From: CAYMPH01 sp964392365
GTDB lineage: Bacteria > Spirochaetota > UBA4802 > UBA5550
NCBI GenBank assembly: GCA_964392365.1
Contig: CAYMPH010000007.1
Location: 124,001-188,000, forward strand
Direction of reading: 5' to 3'
Length of the DNA stretch: 64,000 bases
Each line of letters starts with the position of its first letter. Position 1 is the stretch's first letter. Both the position numbers and the translations under genes were made by a program. The notes under the pieces are model-generated. The model was not told the origin of the DNA and did not search any database. It worked only from the letters and a program-made list of their open reading frames with translations. Of this stretch, positions 7,438-14,618 are shown one piece after another.

Positions 7438-8586
7438 ATGCTATTTAAAAAATTTATTGTTTTCATTATCAGCGTATGTTTTTTACCGCTATTTATCTCT
7501 TGCAGCAAAAAGAACGAGGATGTCATAAAAATCGGTGCGATTTTTTCAGTTACAGGGCCTGCATCATTTTTAGGCGCTCCTGAAGCAAAAACAGCTCAGA
7601 TGCTGATTGACGAAATAAACAGCAAAGGCGGAATAAACGGTAAAACAATTAAGCTTATTGTCAAAGATTCAGCTGGAAATCCTGAAAAAGCAATTTCTTT
7701 TGCAAAACAGCTGATTGAAGAAGAAAAAGTTTTTGCTATAATAGGACCGTCTACTAGCGGCGAAACAATGAAAATTAAAAGCATATGCGAAGAGGGAAAA
7801 ACAATACTTATATCATGCGCAGCTGCAGAAGATATAGTAAACCCTGTTGCAAAATATGTTTTCAAATCACCTCAGAAAGACAGTTCTGCTGTACATAAAA
7901 TTTATGCAGTTATGAAGAAAAAAGGAATATCAAAAATAGGTATCGTTTCAAGTAACGATGGTTTCGGTGTAGCAGGCGAGAAACAGCTTAAAATGATTGC
8001 AGCCGAATATGGAATAAATATTTTAATCAGCGAAGTTTATGACAAAAAAGCCACAGATTTATCCGGAGTACTTACAAAACTGAAATCAAACAATGTACAG
8101 GCTGTTATAAACTGGTCAATTGTACCAGCTCAGTCAATTGTTGCAAAAAATATGAAACAGCTGAATATGACCATTCCTCTGTTTCAAAGCCATGGATTTG
8201 GAAATATCAAGTATGCTAAAGAAGCAGGTGAAGCAGGTGAAGGCATAATATTCCCATGCGGCCGTCTTTTAATTGCAGATACTCTTCCTGAATCTCATAA
8301 TCAGAAAGCTGTTTTAATGAAATATAAAAAAGATTACGAATCAAAATTCGGAGAGGCTGCAAGCACATTCGGCGGTCACTCATATGATTCTCTTTTAATT
8401 CTTTTCGAAGGAATTAAAATTGCCGGCAATGATAAAGAAAAAGTACGTGATGCTATTGAAAAGATTAAAGGTCTGCCTGGAACAGCCGGGATATTTAATT
8501 TTTCACCTCAGGATCATAATGGACTTGACCTTGATGCTTTCGATGTTTTAACAGTTAAAGGCGGCAAGTTTGTAAAATACGAATAA
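7438..8586 (+). CDS. livK: Branched-chain amino-acid type ABC transporter, substrate-binding lipoprotein
   Basis: This encodes 382 residues. A lipoprotein signal peptide ends in F-I-S-C, with Cys22 the likely lipid anchor. It is followed by a type I periplasmic-binding fold of the LivJ/LivK family: I-K-I-G-A-I-F-S-V-T-G-P at the start, then S-K-G-G-I-N-G, and I-G-P-S-T-S-G-E-T at the substrate cleft. It captures a ligand in the periplasm and delivers it to the LivHM channel. The ligand could be leucine, isoleucine or valine, but family members also bind aromatic acids or amides, and the phenylacetate-CoA ligase at the end of this run makes an aromatic acid a real alternative. The gene has a clear binding site (aaaggaga). 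Confidence 0.88.
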   Translation: MLFKKFIVFIISVCFLPLFISCSKKNEDVIKIGAIFSVTGPASFLGAPEAKTAQMLIDEINSKGGINGKTIKLIVKDSAGNPEKAISFAKQLIEEEKVFAIIGPSTSGETMKIKSICEEGKTILISCAAAEDIVNPVAKYVFKSPQKDSSAVHKIYAVMKKKGISKIGIVSSNDGFGVAGEKQLKMIAAEYGINILISEVYDKKATDLSGVLTKLKSNNVQAVINWSIVPAQSIVAKNMKQLNMTIPLFQSHGFGNIKYAKEAGEAGEGIIFPCGRLLIADTLPESHNQKAVLMKYKKDYESKFGEAASTFGGHSYDSLLILFEGIKIAGNDKEKVRDAIEKIKGLPGTAGIFNFSPQDHNGLDLDAFDVLTVKGGKFVKYE

Positions 8587-8643
8587 AAGGATTTGATACT
8601 GCAGGCATTACAAATATGTCTGTTGTAAAATTATAATAATAAA

Positions 8644-9534
8644 ATGCCTCTTGAACAATTACTTCAATACATCCTATCAGGAATAACCAATGGCAGCATC
8701 TATGCGATAGTTGCCATTGGTTTTAATATTATCTACAATACAACAGGAATAATTAATTTTGCACAGGGTGAATTTTTAATGATAGGGGGGATGACAGCAG
8801 TTTCCCTCTCTCCATTTATGCCTTTGCCTCTGGCTGTTTTTACAGCTGTACTGATAACTGCAATTGTCGGTGGTTTAATTGATTTTATATTCATCAGAAG
8901 ACTTAAAAAACCAACTGTTCTGAACATGATAATTGTTACAATCGGTCTTTCTATTATAATACGCGAAACTGCTTTGCATATATGGGATGAGAAAGTAAGA
9001 TCACTTCCGTATTTCACAGGCTCTGAGATCAGTTCCATTAATTTATTAGGCGCATATATTTCACCACAGGTTATATGGGTTCTTGCAGTTTGCAGTATTA
9101 TTGTTGCTTTTCTCGGATTCTTTTTCAAATTCACATTAACCGGCCGTTCAATGCGCGCATGTGCCTCGAATGTAACTGCCTCCCGCTTGTGCGGAATCAA
9201 TGCTAAAAATATGGTTACCATATCATTCATGCTGAGCGCTGCAATGGGTGCTCTCGCAGGCTGTGTTATATCACCAATAACGCAGACCCAGTACGACAGC
9301 GGTGCTTCTCTTGCTATAAAAGGCTTTACTGTTGCAATTTTAGGCGGACTCGGGAACAGTACCGGAGCAGTTATCGGAGGAATAATTATCGGACTGCTGG
9401 AAGCATTCAGCATAAGCATACTTCCTCTTGCATATAAAGATGCAATATCCATATTTATTCTGCTTGGAATTTTATTTATAAAACCCAGCGGCCTGTTCGG
9501 TAAAAAAGAAGCATCCGCGTTAAAGGAATTTTAA
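8644..9534 (+). CDS. livH: Branched-chain amino-acid type ABC transporter permease LivH
   Basis: This encodes 296 residues and about eight membrane helices. The family start G-I-T-N-G-S-I-Y-A-I-V-A-I-G-F-N-I-I-Y-N and N-F-A-Q-G-E-F-L-M are present, as is A-I-L-G-G-L-G-N-S-T-G-A in the cytoplasmic coupling region. It forms the inner-membrane channel together with LivM. The gap after livK is 57 bases. No strong ribosome binding site is seen before the ATG. Confidence 0.92.
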   Translation: MPLEQLLQYILSGITNGSIYAIVAIGFNIIYNTTGIINFAQGEFLMIGGMTAVSLSPFMPLPLAVFTAVLITAIVGGLIDFIFIRRLKKPTVLNMIIVTIGLSIIIRETALHIWDEKVRSLPYFTGSEISSINLLGAYISPQVIWVLAVCSIIVAFLGFFFKFTLTGRSMRACASNVTASRLCGINAKNMVTISFMLSAAMGALAGCVISPITQTQYDSGASLAIKGFTVAILGGLGNSTGAVIGGIIIGLLEAFSISILPLAYKDAISIFILLGILFIKPSGLFGKKEASALKEF

Positions 9535-9539
9535 CTGCG

Positions 9540-10625
9540 ATGAAAAAATATTTACCCATAACTGCATTGATTTTCATAATAATTCTTATTCAAATTATAA
9601 CTACATTATCCGGCAGTGAATTTTATCTTACACAGCTTACAATGTCAGCATACTATTCTATTGTAATTATCGGCCTTTCAGTTTTATTGGGCTATGCAGG
9701 TCAGATATCTCTCGGGCATGCTGCTTTTTTTGCTATGGGCGGTTATTCTACTGCAGTTCTGACAACAATTAATCTTGCAAATATCAAAAACAATTTTTTT
9801 ATAAATATTATTAAAGGTCTTGGTTTTACGATAATAGGACAAAATGCTTATGGCGCTGATATCGAACATATAAATCCCTGGCTTTCACTGATAGCTGCTG
9901 TTCTGATTACTGCAACAGTAGCCTTTCTGATAGGAATTCCAATCCTGAAGCTGAAAGGCCATTACCTGGCCATGGCCACTCTTGGTCTTGGAATTTTTGT
10001 TTATAGAATTGTGCTTGGAACCAGGATCTTCGGCGAGGCTGACGGCATATCAGAAATTCCCCATTTCACTTTAATAGGAAATCTGACTGTCAGCGGTGAC
10101 CCGTTATACCGTGTGCAGAATTATTATATTGCAGCATTTCTTGTTGTTATAGGAATAATTATTCTTTTAAATCTGATATCATCCAGGGTCGGCAGAGCTC
10201 TCAGGTCAATTCACGGAAATGAGGAAGCTGCAAGCGCAATGGGAATAAATATTGCAAATTACAAACTGGCTATTTTTGTTTTATCTGCAGTTTATGCATG
10301 CGTTGCAGGAGTATTTCTCACCCACTTTAACGGCGGAATCGGTCCATCCGAAGCTGATGTTATGAAGTCTGTTTCATATGTAGCTATTGTTGCAGTAGGA
10401 GGCATGTCAAATATCTGGGGTGCGCTCTTTATGGGATTGCTTCTGAATTACCTTTCCCTGAGAGGATATTTCGGCAGCCTTGATGAATTTGTTTTCGGCG
10501 GAATACTTATAGTCATTATGCTGTTTTTTCCTGACGGCTTGTTAAAAAAAGAAAATTTTCAATTTATTGAAAAAGCAATAATGAAATTAAAAAATAAAAT
10601 CAGTAAAAAAAATGAACTTTCTTGA
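9540..10625 (+). CDS. livM: Branched-chain amino-acid type ABC transporter permease LivM
   Basis: This 361-residue membrane protein contains G-Y-A-G-Q-I-S-L-G-H-A-A-F and V-A-V-G-G-M-S-N-I-W-G-A, both typical of LivM. It is the second half of the channel. It starts five bases after livH with an aaggaa site, and livG starts 14 bases inside its end, so translation is coupled. The C-terminus is lysine-rich and faces the cytoplasm. A loop of about 35 residues near position 80-110 is a little longer than in typical LivM. Confidence 0.92.
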   Translation: MKKYLPITALIFIIILIQIITTLSGSEFYLTQLTMSAYYSIVIIGLSVLLGYAGQISLGHAAFFAMGGYSTAVLTTINLANIKNNFFINIIKGLGFTIIGQNAYGADIEHINPWLSLIAAVLITATVAFLIGIPILKLKGHYLAMATLGLGIFVYRIVLGTRIFGEADGISEIPHFTLIGNLTVSGDPLYRVQNYYIAAFLVVIGIIILLNLISSRVGRALRSIHGNEEAASAMGINIANYKLAIFVLSAVYACVAGVFLTHFNGGIGPSEADVMKSVSYVAIVAVGGMSNIWGALFMGLLLNYLSLRGYFGSLDEFVFGGILIVIMLFFPDGLLKKENFQFIEKAIMKLKNKISKKNELS

Positions 10626-11376
10626 TATAAAAAATCTCAACAGATCATTCGGCGGGTTAAAGGCAGTACAGGATGTCTCATTTACTGTCTCCCAGAAAAG
10701 CATTAAAGCGCTTATTGGACCGAACGGTGCCGGTAAAACAACTTTGTTTAATCTTATTGCAGGATCTATTCCAGCTGATTCCGGTGAAGTTTTTATTAAT
10801 GAAATTCCCATACACAATCAGCCTCCTTATAAAATTGCACGTCACGGAATATCAAGAACATTCCAGAATATAAAGCTCTTTTCACATATGACTGTTCTTG
10901 AAAATGTCATGATCGGAAGGCACATTCAAAGCAAATCCGGTTTTTTTTCTGCAATGCTGAAACTCCCGCATACGATTAAAGAAGAACGTTTAATAAAAGA
11001 ACGTTCAATGGAAATTCTTTCCATGATGGGAATTGAAAAAGAGTCAGATATTGAAGCCGGGAATCTTCCATTCGGCAAGCAGCGATATGTTGAAATAGCC
11101 CGTTCTCTTGCAACTGAACCATCGCTGCTTCTACTGGACGAACCTGCTGCAGGCTTGAATATGTATGAAACAAAACATCTTTCCGAGATGATTTTAAAAA
11201 TAAAGGAGCAGGGTTTAACAATCCTTCTTATCGAACACGACATGTCTCTTGTCATGGATATATCCGACGATATAGTTGTTCTCTCATCAGGGAAAAAAAT
11301 TGCAGAGGGCATTCCTGCGGAAATACAGAAAAACGTCGAAGTTATACGTGTTTACCTTGGAGAGGAAGATGATTAA
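10612..11376 (+). CDS. livG: Branched-chain amino-acid type ABC transporter ATPase LivG
   Basis: This encodes 254 residues. Walker A (G-P-N-G-A-G-K-T) lies at 36-43, the Q-loop is in S-R-T-F-Q-N-I-K, a variant signature L-P-F-G-K-Q-R replaces L-S-Y-G-Q-Q-R, Walker B is L-L-L-L-D-E-P and the switch histidine lies in I-E-H-D-M. It is one of two ATPases that power the transporter. It overlaps livM by 14 bases and livF by 8. Confidence 0.92.
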   Translation: MNFLDIKNLNRSFGGLKAVQDVSFTVSQKSIKALIGPNGAGKTTLFNLIAGSIPADSGEVFINEIPIHNQPPYKIARHGISRTFQNIKLFSHMTVLENVMIGRHIQSKSGFFSAMLKLPHTIKEERLIKERSMEILSMMGIEKESDIEAGNLPFGKQRYVEIARSLATEPSLLLLDEPAAGLNMYETKHLSEMILKIKEQGLTILLIEHDMSLVMDISDDIVVLSSGKKIAEGIPAEIQKNVEVIRVYLGEEDD

Positions 11377-12103
11377 AATCAGAAATCTGTATTCCGGATA
11401 CGACAACCTGACTGTTTTAAAGGGCGTATCGCTTCATGTTAATCCTGGCGAAATAGTTACAATTATCGGCGGCAATGGTTCAGGTAAGAGCACATTGCTC
11501 CGGACTATTGCCGGAATAATAAAAGTTCAGGAAGGTGAAATATTTTTCAGAGATGCAAGCATAGGCGGAAAGGAGGTAGAAAAAATTGTAGCAGAAGGAT
11601 GCTCTCTTGTTCCTGAAGGAAGAATGATTTTTAATACAATGACTGTTAAAGAAAATTTATTAATTGGAGCATATACCCAATTGCGTAAAAATAAAAACTT
11701 TAATATCGCAAATGAGCTTTCTACAATTTACTCCATGTTTCCCCGTCTGCTTGAACGTGAACATCAGCTTGGCGGTACGCTTTCAGGCGGAGAACAGCAG
11801 ATGCTTGCGATAGGAAGAGCTCTGATGGCAAAACCAAGACTTGTAATGCTGGATGAACCTTCAATGGGGCTTGCTCCGATAATAGTAAAAAATATATTTG
11901 CTGAAATCAGAAAACTCCGCGATGCGGGAAATACAATTCTACTTGTTGAGCAGAATGCAAGAGCAGCTCTTAAGATTGCTGACAGAGGTTATGTTATTGA
12001 AACCGGGCAGATAGTTCTCGAAGGCACAGCAGAAGAACTTTTGAACAATAATGATGTTCAGCGGGCATATCTTGGAAAAGATTATAAAAATATCAGCGAT
12101 TGA
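11369..12103 (+). CDS. livF: Branched-chain amino-acid type ABC transporter ATPase LivF
   Basis: This encodes 244 residues from the ATG at 11369, which follows gagagga and fits the family N-terminus (M-I-K-I-R-N-L-Y-S-G-Y). An earlier in-frame ATG at 11276 lies inside livG and is not used on this reading. Walker A (G-G-N-G-S-G-K-S) is at 34-41, the signature is L-S-G-G-E-Q-Q, Walker B is V-M-L-D-E-P and the switch region is V-E-Q-N-A. It completes the five-gene transporter. Confidence 0.92.
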   Translation: MIKIRNLYSGYDNLTVLKGVSLHVNPGEIVTIIGGNGSGKSTLLRTIAGIIKVQEGEIFFRDASIGGKEVEKIVAEGCSLVPEGRMIFNTMTVKENLLIGAYTQLRKNKNFNIANELSTIYSMFPRLLEREHQLGGTLSGGEQQMLAIGRALMAKPRLVMLDEPSMGLAPIIVKNIFAEIRKLRDAGNTILLVEQNARAALKIADRGYVIETGQIVLEGTAEELLNNNDVQRAYLGKDYKNISD

Positions 12104-12269
12104 AATAATTATTTTTTCAAACATCTGATATAATTTTCGAAATGATTTAAAGACGGTCTTCATCGTGAAATACGGGATCGAGTTTATAGCAATAGATTCA
12201 CCCATGGGTGCAGGTCATCGCCAGCTCGGGAATGACAGAGAATATCAATCTCATTAAATGGAGAAAATT
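12104..12269. other. Intergenic region with a GC-richer, repeat-like segment
   Basis: Between livF and the ligase gene, the stretch around 12190-12235 is clearly GC-richer than its surroundings and ends in CGGGAATGACA (about 12225-12235). That end resembles the terminal repeat TGTCATTCCG/CGGGATGACA of the palindromic element at 41631-41745, and both also share a short GGTCTT...GTGAA block. It may be a decayed or half copy of the same kind of element. No complete inverted repeat is seen. Confidence 0.3.
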
Positions 12270-13568
12270 ATGATATATAACAGTAAAAATGAAACCATGC
12301 CCAAGGAAGAAATGCTTCAATTTCAGATTGAACGTCTGCAAAGCACACTTAACAGGGTATACCGCAATGTAGCTTTTTACAAAGATATATTTGATATGCA
12401 TAAAATTGACATAAATCAGATTAAAAGTATAGATGATATTAAAAGACTTCCATTTACAACCAAGGATGATTTAAGAAAAAGTTATCCATACAACATGTTT
12501 GCAGTTCCTTTGCGTGATATTGTAAGAATCCATTCAACTGCAGGAAGAACAGGAAGATCCATTGCGATAGGATACACAAAAAACGATATTAAGCACTGGT
12601 CGGAACTTGTTGCCCGGGTTCTTGCTGGAGCAGGCGTTTCAGACAATGATTTTGTTCAAATTGCTTTCGATTATAATATGTTCACAGGCGCTTTCGGGCT
12701 TCATTACGGAGCAGAAGAAATTGGAGCTTCAGTTATACCTTCATCTCAGTCTGCAAATATTGAAAGACAGATATATATAATGAAAGATTACAAAACCTCT
12801 GTTCTCATGTCAACACCCAGCTATGCTCTTCGAATTGCCAGAAATTTAACAGAGATGGGCATACATCCTGATGAATTAAATTTGAAAATCGGCCTGTTCG
12901 GCGCAGAAGCATGGAGTGAGACAACAAGATCAAAAATTGAAGACAGACTGCATTTATCTGCTTTTAATATTTACGGCATTAATGAAATGATGGGACCAGG
13001 AGTATCAGTTGAGTGTAAGGAAAAAAAAGGCCTGCATATAAACCAGGATCATTATATTGTAGAAATAATTGATCCGCTTTCATGCGAAACACTTCCTCAT
13101 GGCACTGAAGGTGAAGTTGTAATTACAACAATTACAAGAGAAGGATTTCCTCTCATCCGATATAGAACAGGGGATATATCATCAATAATAGATGAAAAAT
13201 GCTCCTGCGGCAGAACCACTCTTCGCATGCACCGCGTTTCTGCCAGGTCTGATGACATGATTGTCATTAATGGAATCAATATTTTCCCTGAACAAATATT
13301 TGAAACTATAAAAAAATATGCGGGAATCGACCCTCACTTTCAGATTATCGTTGATAATATTGATGGAGATGATTTTATAGAAATCAATATCGAAGTTTTT
13401 GAAAATATGTTTAATGATAAAATCAGGAAACTTCTCGATCTTAAAAATTTAATAATTTCCGGGATTGAACGCGAAATGGGTATTACTGCAAAAATTTCTC
13501 TAATAGAACAAAAGACTCTTAATGATGATAATGATGGAAGACAAAAGCGGGTTATTGATAAACGATAA
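12270..13568 (+). CDS. paaK: Phenylacetate-CoA ligase (PaaK-type, AMP-forming)
   Basis: This encodes 432 residues from the ATG at 12270, which has GGAG eight bases upstream; an ATG at 12258 overlaps that site and is less likely. It is an adenylate-forming enzyme: the phosphate-binding loop is S-T-A-G-R-T-G-R (usually S-S-G-T-T-G-K), the conserved Y-G-I-N-E-M-M-G-P-G and Y-R-T-G-D-I motifs are present, and a C-terminal domain begins near S-A-R-S-D-D-M-I-V-I-N-G-I-N-I-F-P. A cysteine-containing C-S-C-G segment lies just before this, as in PaaK. It activates phenylacetate or a related aryl acid with CoA and ATP. Its place directly after livKHMGF suggests uptake and activation of the same compound, or scavenging of aromatic amino-acid breakdown products. 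Confidence 0.88.
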   Translation: MIYNSKNETMPKEEMLQFQIERLQSTLNRVYRNVAFYKDIFDMHKIDINQIKSIDDIKRLPFTTKDDLRKSYPYNMFAVPLRDIVRIHSTAGRTGRSIAIGYTKNDIKHWSELVARVLAGAGVSDNDFVQIAFDYNMFTGAFGLHYGAEEIGASVIPSSQSANIERQIYIMKDYKTSVLMSTPSYALRIARNLTEMGIHPDELNLKIGLFGAEAWSETTRSKIEDRLHLSAFNIYGINEMMGPGVSVECKEKKGLHINQDHYIVEIIDPLSCETLPHGTEGEVVITTITREGFPLIRYRTGDISSIIDEKCSCGRTTLRMHRVSARSDDMIVINGINIFPEQIFETIKKYAGIDPHFQIIVDNIDGDDFIEINIEVFENMFNDKIRKLLDLKNLIISGIEREMGITAKISLIEQKTLNDDNDGRQKRVIDKR

Positions 13569-13573
13569 AAAAG

Positions 13574-13945
13574 TCAGTGGGTTTCTTTATTGCCGGAAAG
13601 ATCACGGAAAATTTTATCTGACCGGTGTTTCATAAGAAGGCAGTCAGCTAATATCTGCTGAGAGCAGACATCAAGATCTCCGAAATCAGTTTCATATCCG
13701 TCATCTGCAGCTATTATTATAGAATCAACAGAATCATCATAAAAAATAGAAGTAATATTTTTTACTTCATAAACTCCGTCAATCTGCAATGAAAGCTCAA
13801 CTTCAAATGATGCATTCTCATCAGGAAATTGCTTTAATAATTCAGAAGTATATCTTGAAATCATAATCTGAAGTTCAAAAATTCTTCTTCCGATTTCTAT
13901 TGAATATTCATCAAATCTGTCTTTCTCTTTATTATCATGAATCAT
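13574..13945 (-). CDS. Protein of unknown function, second gene of a pair
   Basis: This encodes 123 residues from the ATG at 13945; a GTG at 13969 would add eight residues. The sequence is acidic, has no signal peptide or membrane segment, and looks like a mixed alpha/beta fold: an N-terminal helix (about 15-45) and then short strands containing the acidic run D-D-S-V-D-S-I-I-I-A-A-D-D-G-Y-E-T-D. I recognise no family. It overlaps the upstream unknown gene by 11 bases, so the two are expressed together and may act together. It converges with paaK, only five bases apart. Confidence 0.6.
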   Translation of the reverse strand: MIHDNKEKDRFDEYSIEIGRRIFELQIMISRYTSELLKQFPDENASFEVELSLQIDGVYEVKNITSIFYDDSVDSIIIAADDGYETDFGDLDVCSQQILADCLLMKHRSDKIFRDLSGNKETH

Positions 13946-14390
13946 TTGAATTCCGGCGGGTGCTGTCACTGAAAGCTAAAGATTGAACAGATTTGATCAA
14001 ATCCAAAAATAAATCCTGTTTTGATTTCTCTTCAGCAGATTGATGGGTTTTTTCGGTATTATTATCTGAAATTCTTATTCTCTGAAGATAGCTTAGAATT
14101 TTTTTTAATTCATCTGTTCTGAACTCATCAAGTGATCTTCCAAAAATTACATTGTGATCAACTGCACTTCTGGAATAATTTACATCAGCCCTGATGATTC
14201 CTTCAGAATCAAAATATAAATTATATATCTGAAAATAACTGCTTTTAAGTCTGCCGCGCCCTTCTGAATGAACATAATAACCTTTCAAATTCACGGTTCC
14301 GCAAGGGTCGACTGAACTTATCTGCTCAATTTTTCTTTTCACTTCTTCAAATATTTCATTTCTTGCTTTTTCAGTTATCATAAACTGCAT
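13935..14390 (-). CDS. Protein of unknown function, first gene of a pair
   Basis: This encodes 151 residues, cytosolic, with no recognised domain. A helix-rich start (M-I-T-E-K-A-R-N-E-I-F-E-E-V-K-R-K-I) is followed by a probable beta-sheet region (residues 35-75, with S-Y-F-Q-I-Y-N-L-Y-F-D) and a charged, low-complexity C-terminus. The two genes lie between paaK and a tRNA gene and are read away from the tRNA. Confidence 0.6.
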   Translation of the reverse strand: MQFMITEKARNEIFEEVKRKIEQISSVDPCGTVNLKGYYVHSEGRGRLKSSYFQIYNLYFDSEGIIRADVNYSRSAVDHNVIFGRSLDEFRTDELKKILSYLQRIRISDNNTEKTHQSAEEKSKQDLFLDLIKSVQSLAFSDSTRRNSNDS

Positions 14391-14471
14391 CCGGTAAATC
14401 TTTTTATTGTTATAATTATCGGATACAAGGGAAAGTTACTTCAGAGAATTTTTTGAAGAAAAAAAATTTAT

Positions 14472-14555
14472 TGCCGCGAGAGGGAGTCGAACCCTCACAG
14501 GCGTACGCCCACTAGACCCTGAACCTAGCGTGTCTACCAATTTCACCATCGCGGC
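14472..14555 (-). tRNA. tRNA-Leu (anticodon CAG)
   Basis: Read on the minus strand, an 84-base class II tRNA folds with acceptor stem GCCGCGA/TCGCGGC, D-arm G-G-T-G-A-A-A-T-T-G-G-T-A-G-A-C, anticodon stem CTAGG/TCTAG around loop TTCAGGG (anticodon CAG), a long variable arm (TGGGCGTACGCCT) and T-arm GAGGG-TTCGACT-CCCTC. The discriminator is A, as required for leucine. CCA is not encoded. Confidence 0.97.
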
Positions 14556-14618
14556 ATATACATATAATTATTTTAATCTAACAATCAATTTGTCAAATGT
14601 TTTTCAGAATAAAATTCT

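Noticed and set aside
12225..12235. Full second copy of the 115-bp palindromic element
   Set aside because: Only one end and a short inner block resemble it; no inverted partner was found, so it is listed only as a repeat-like segment.
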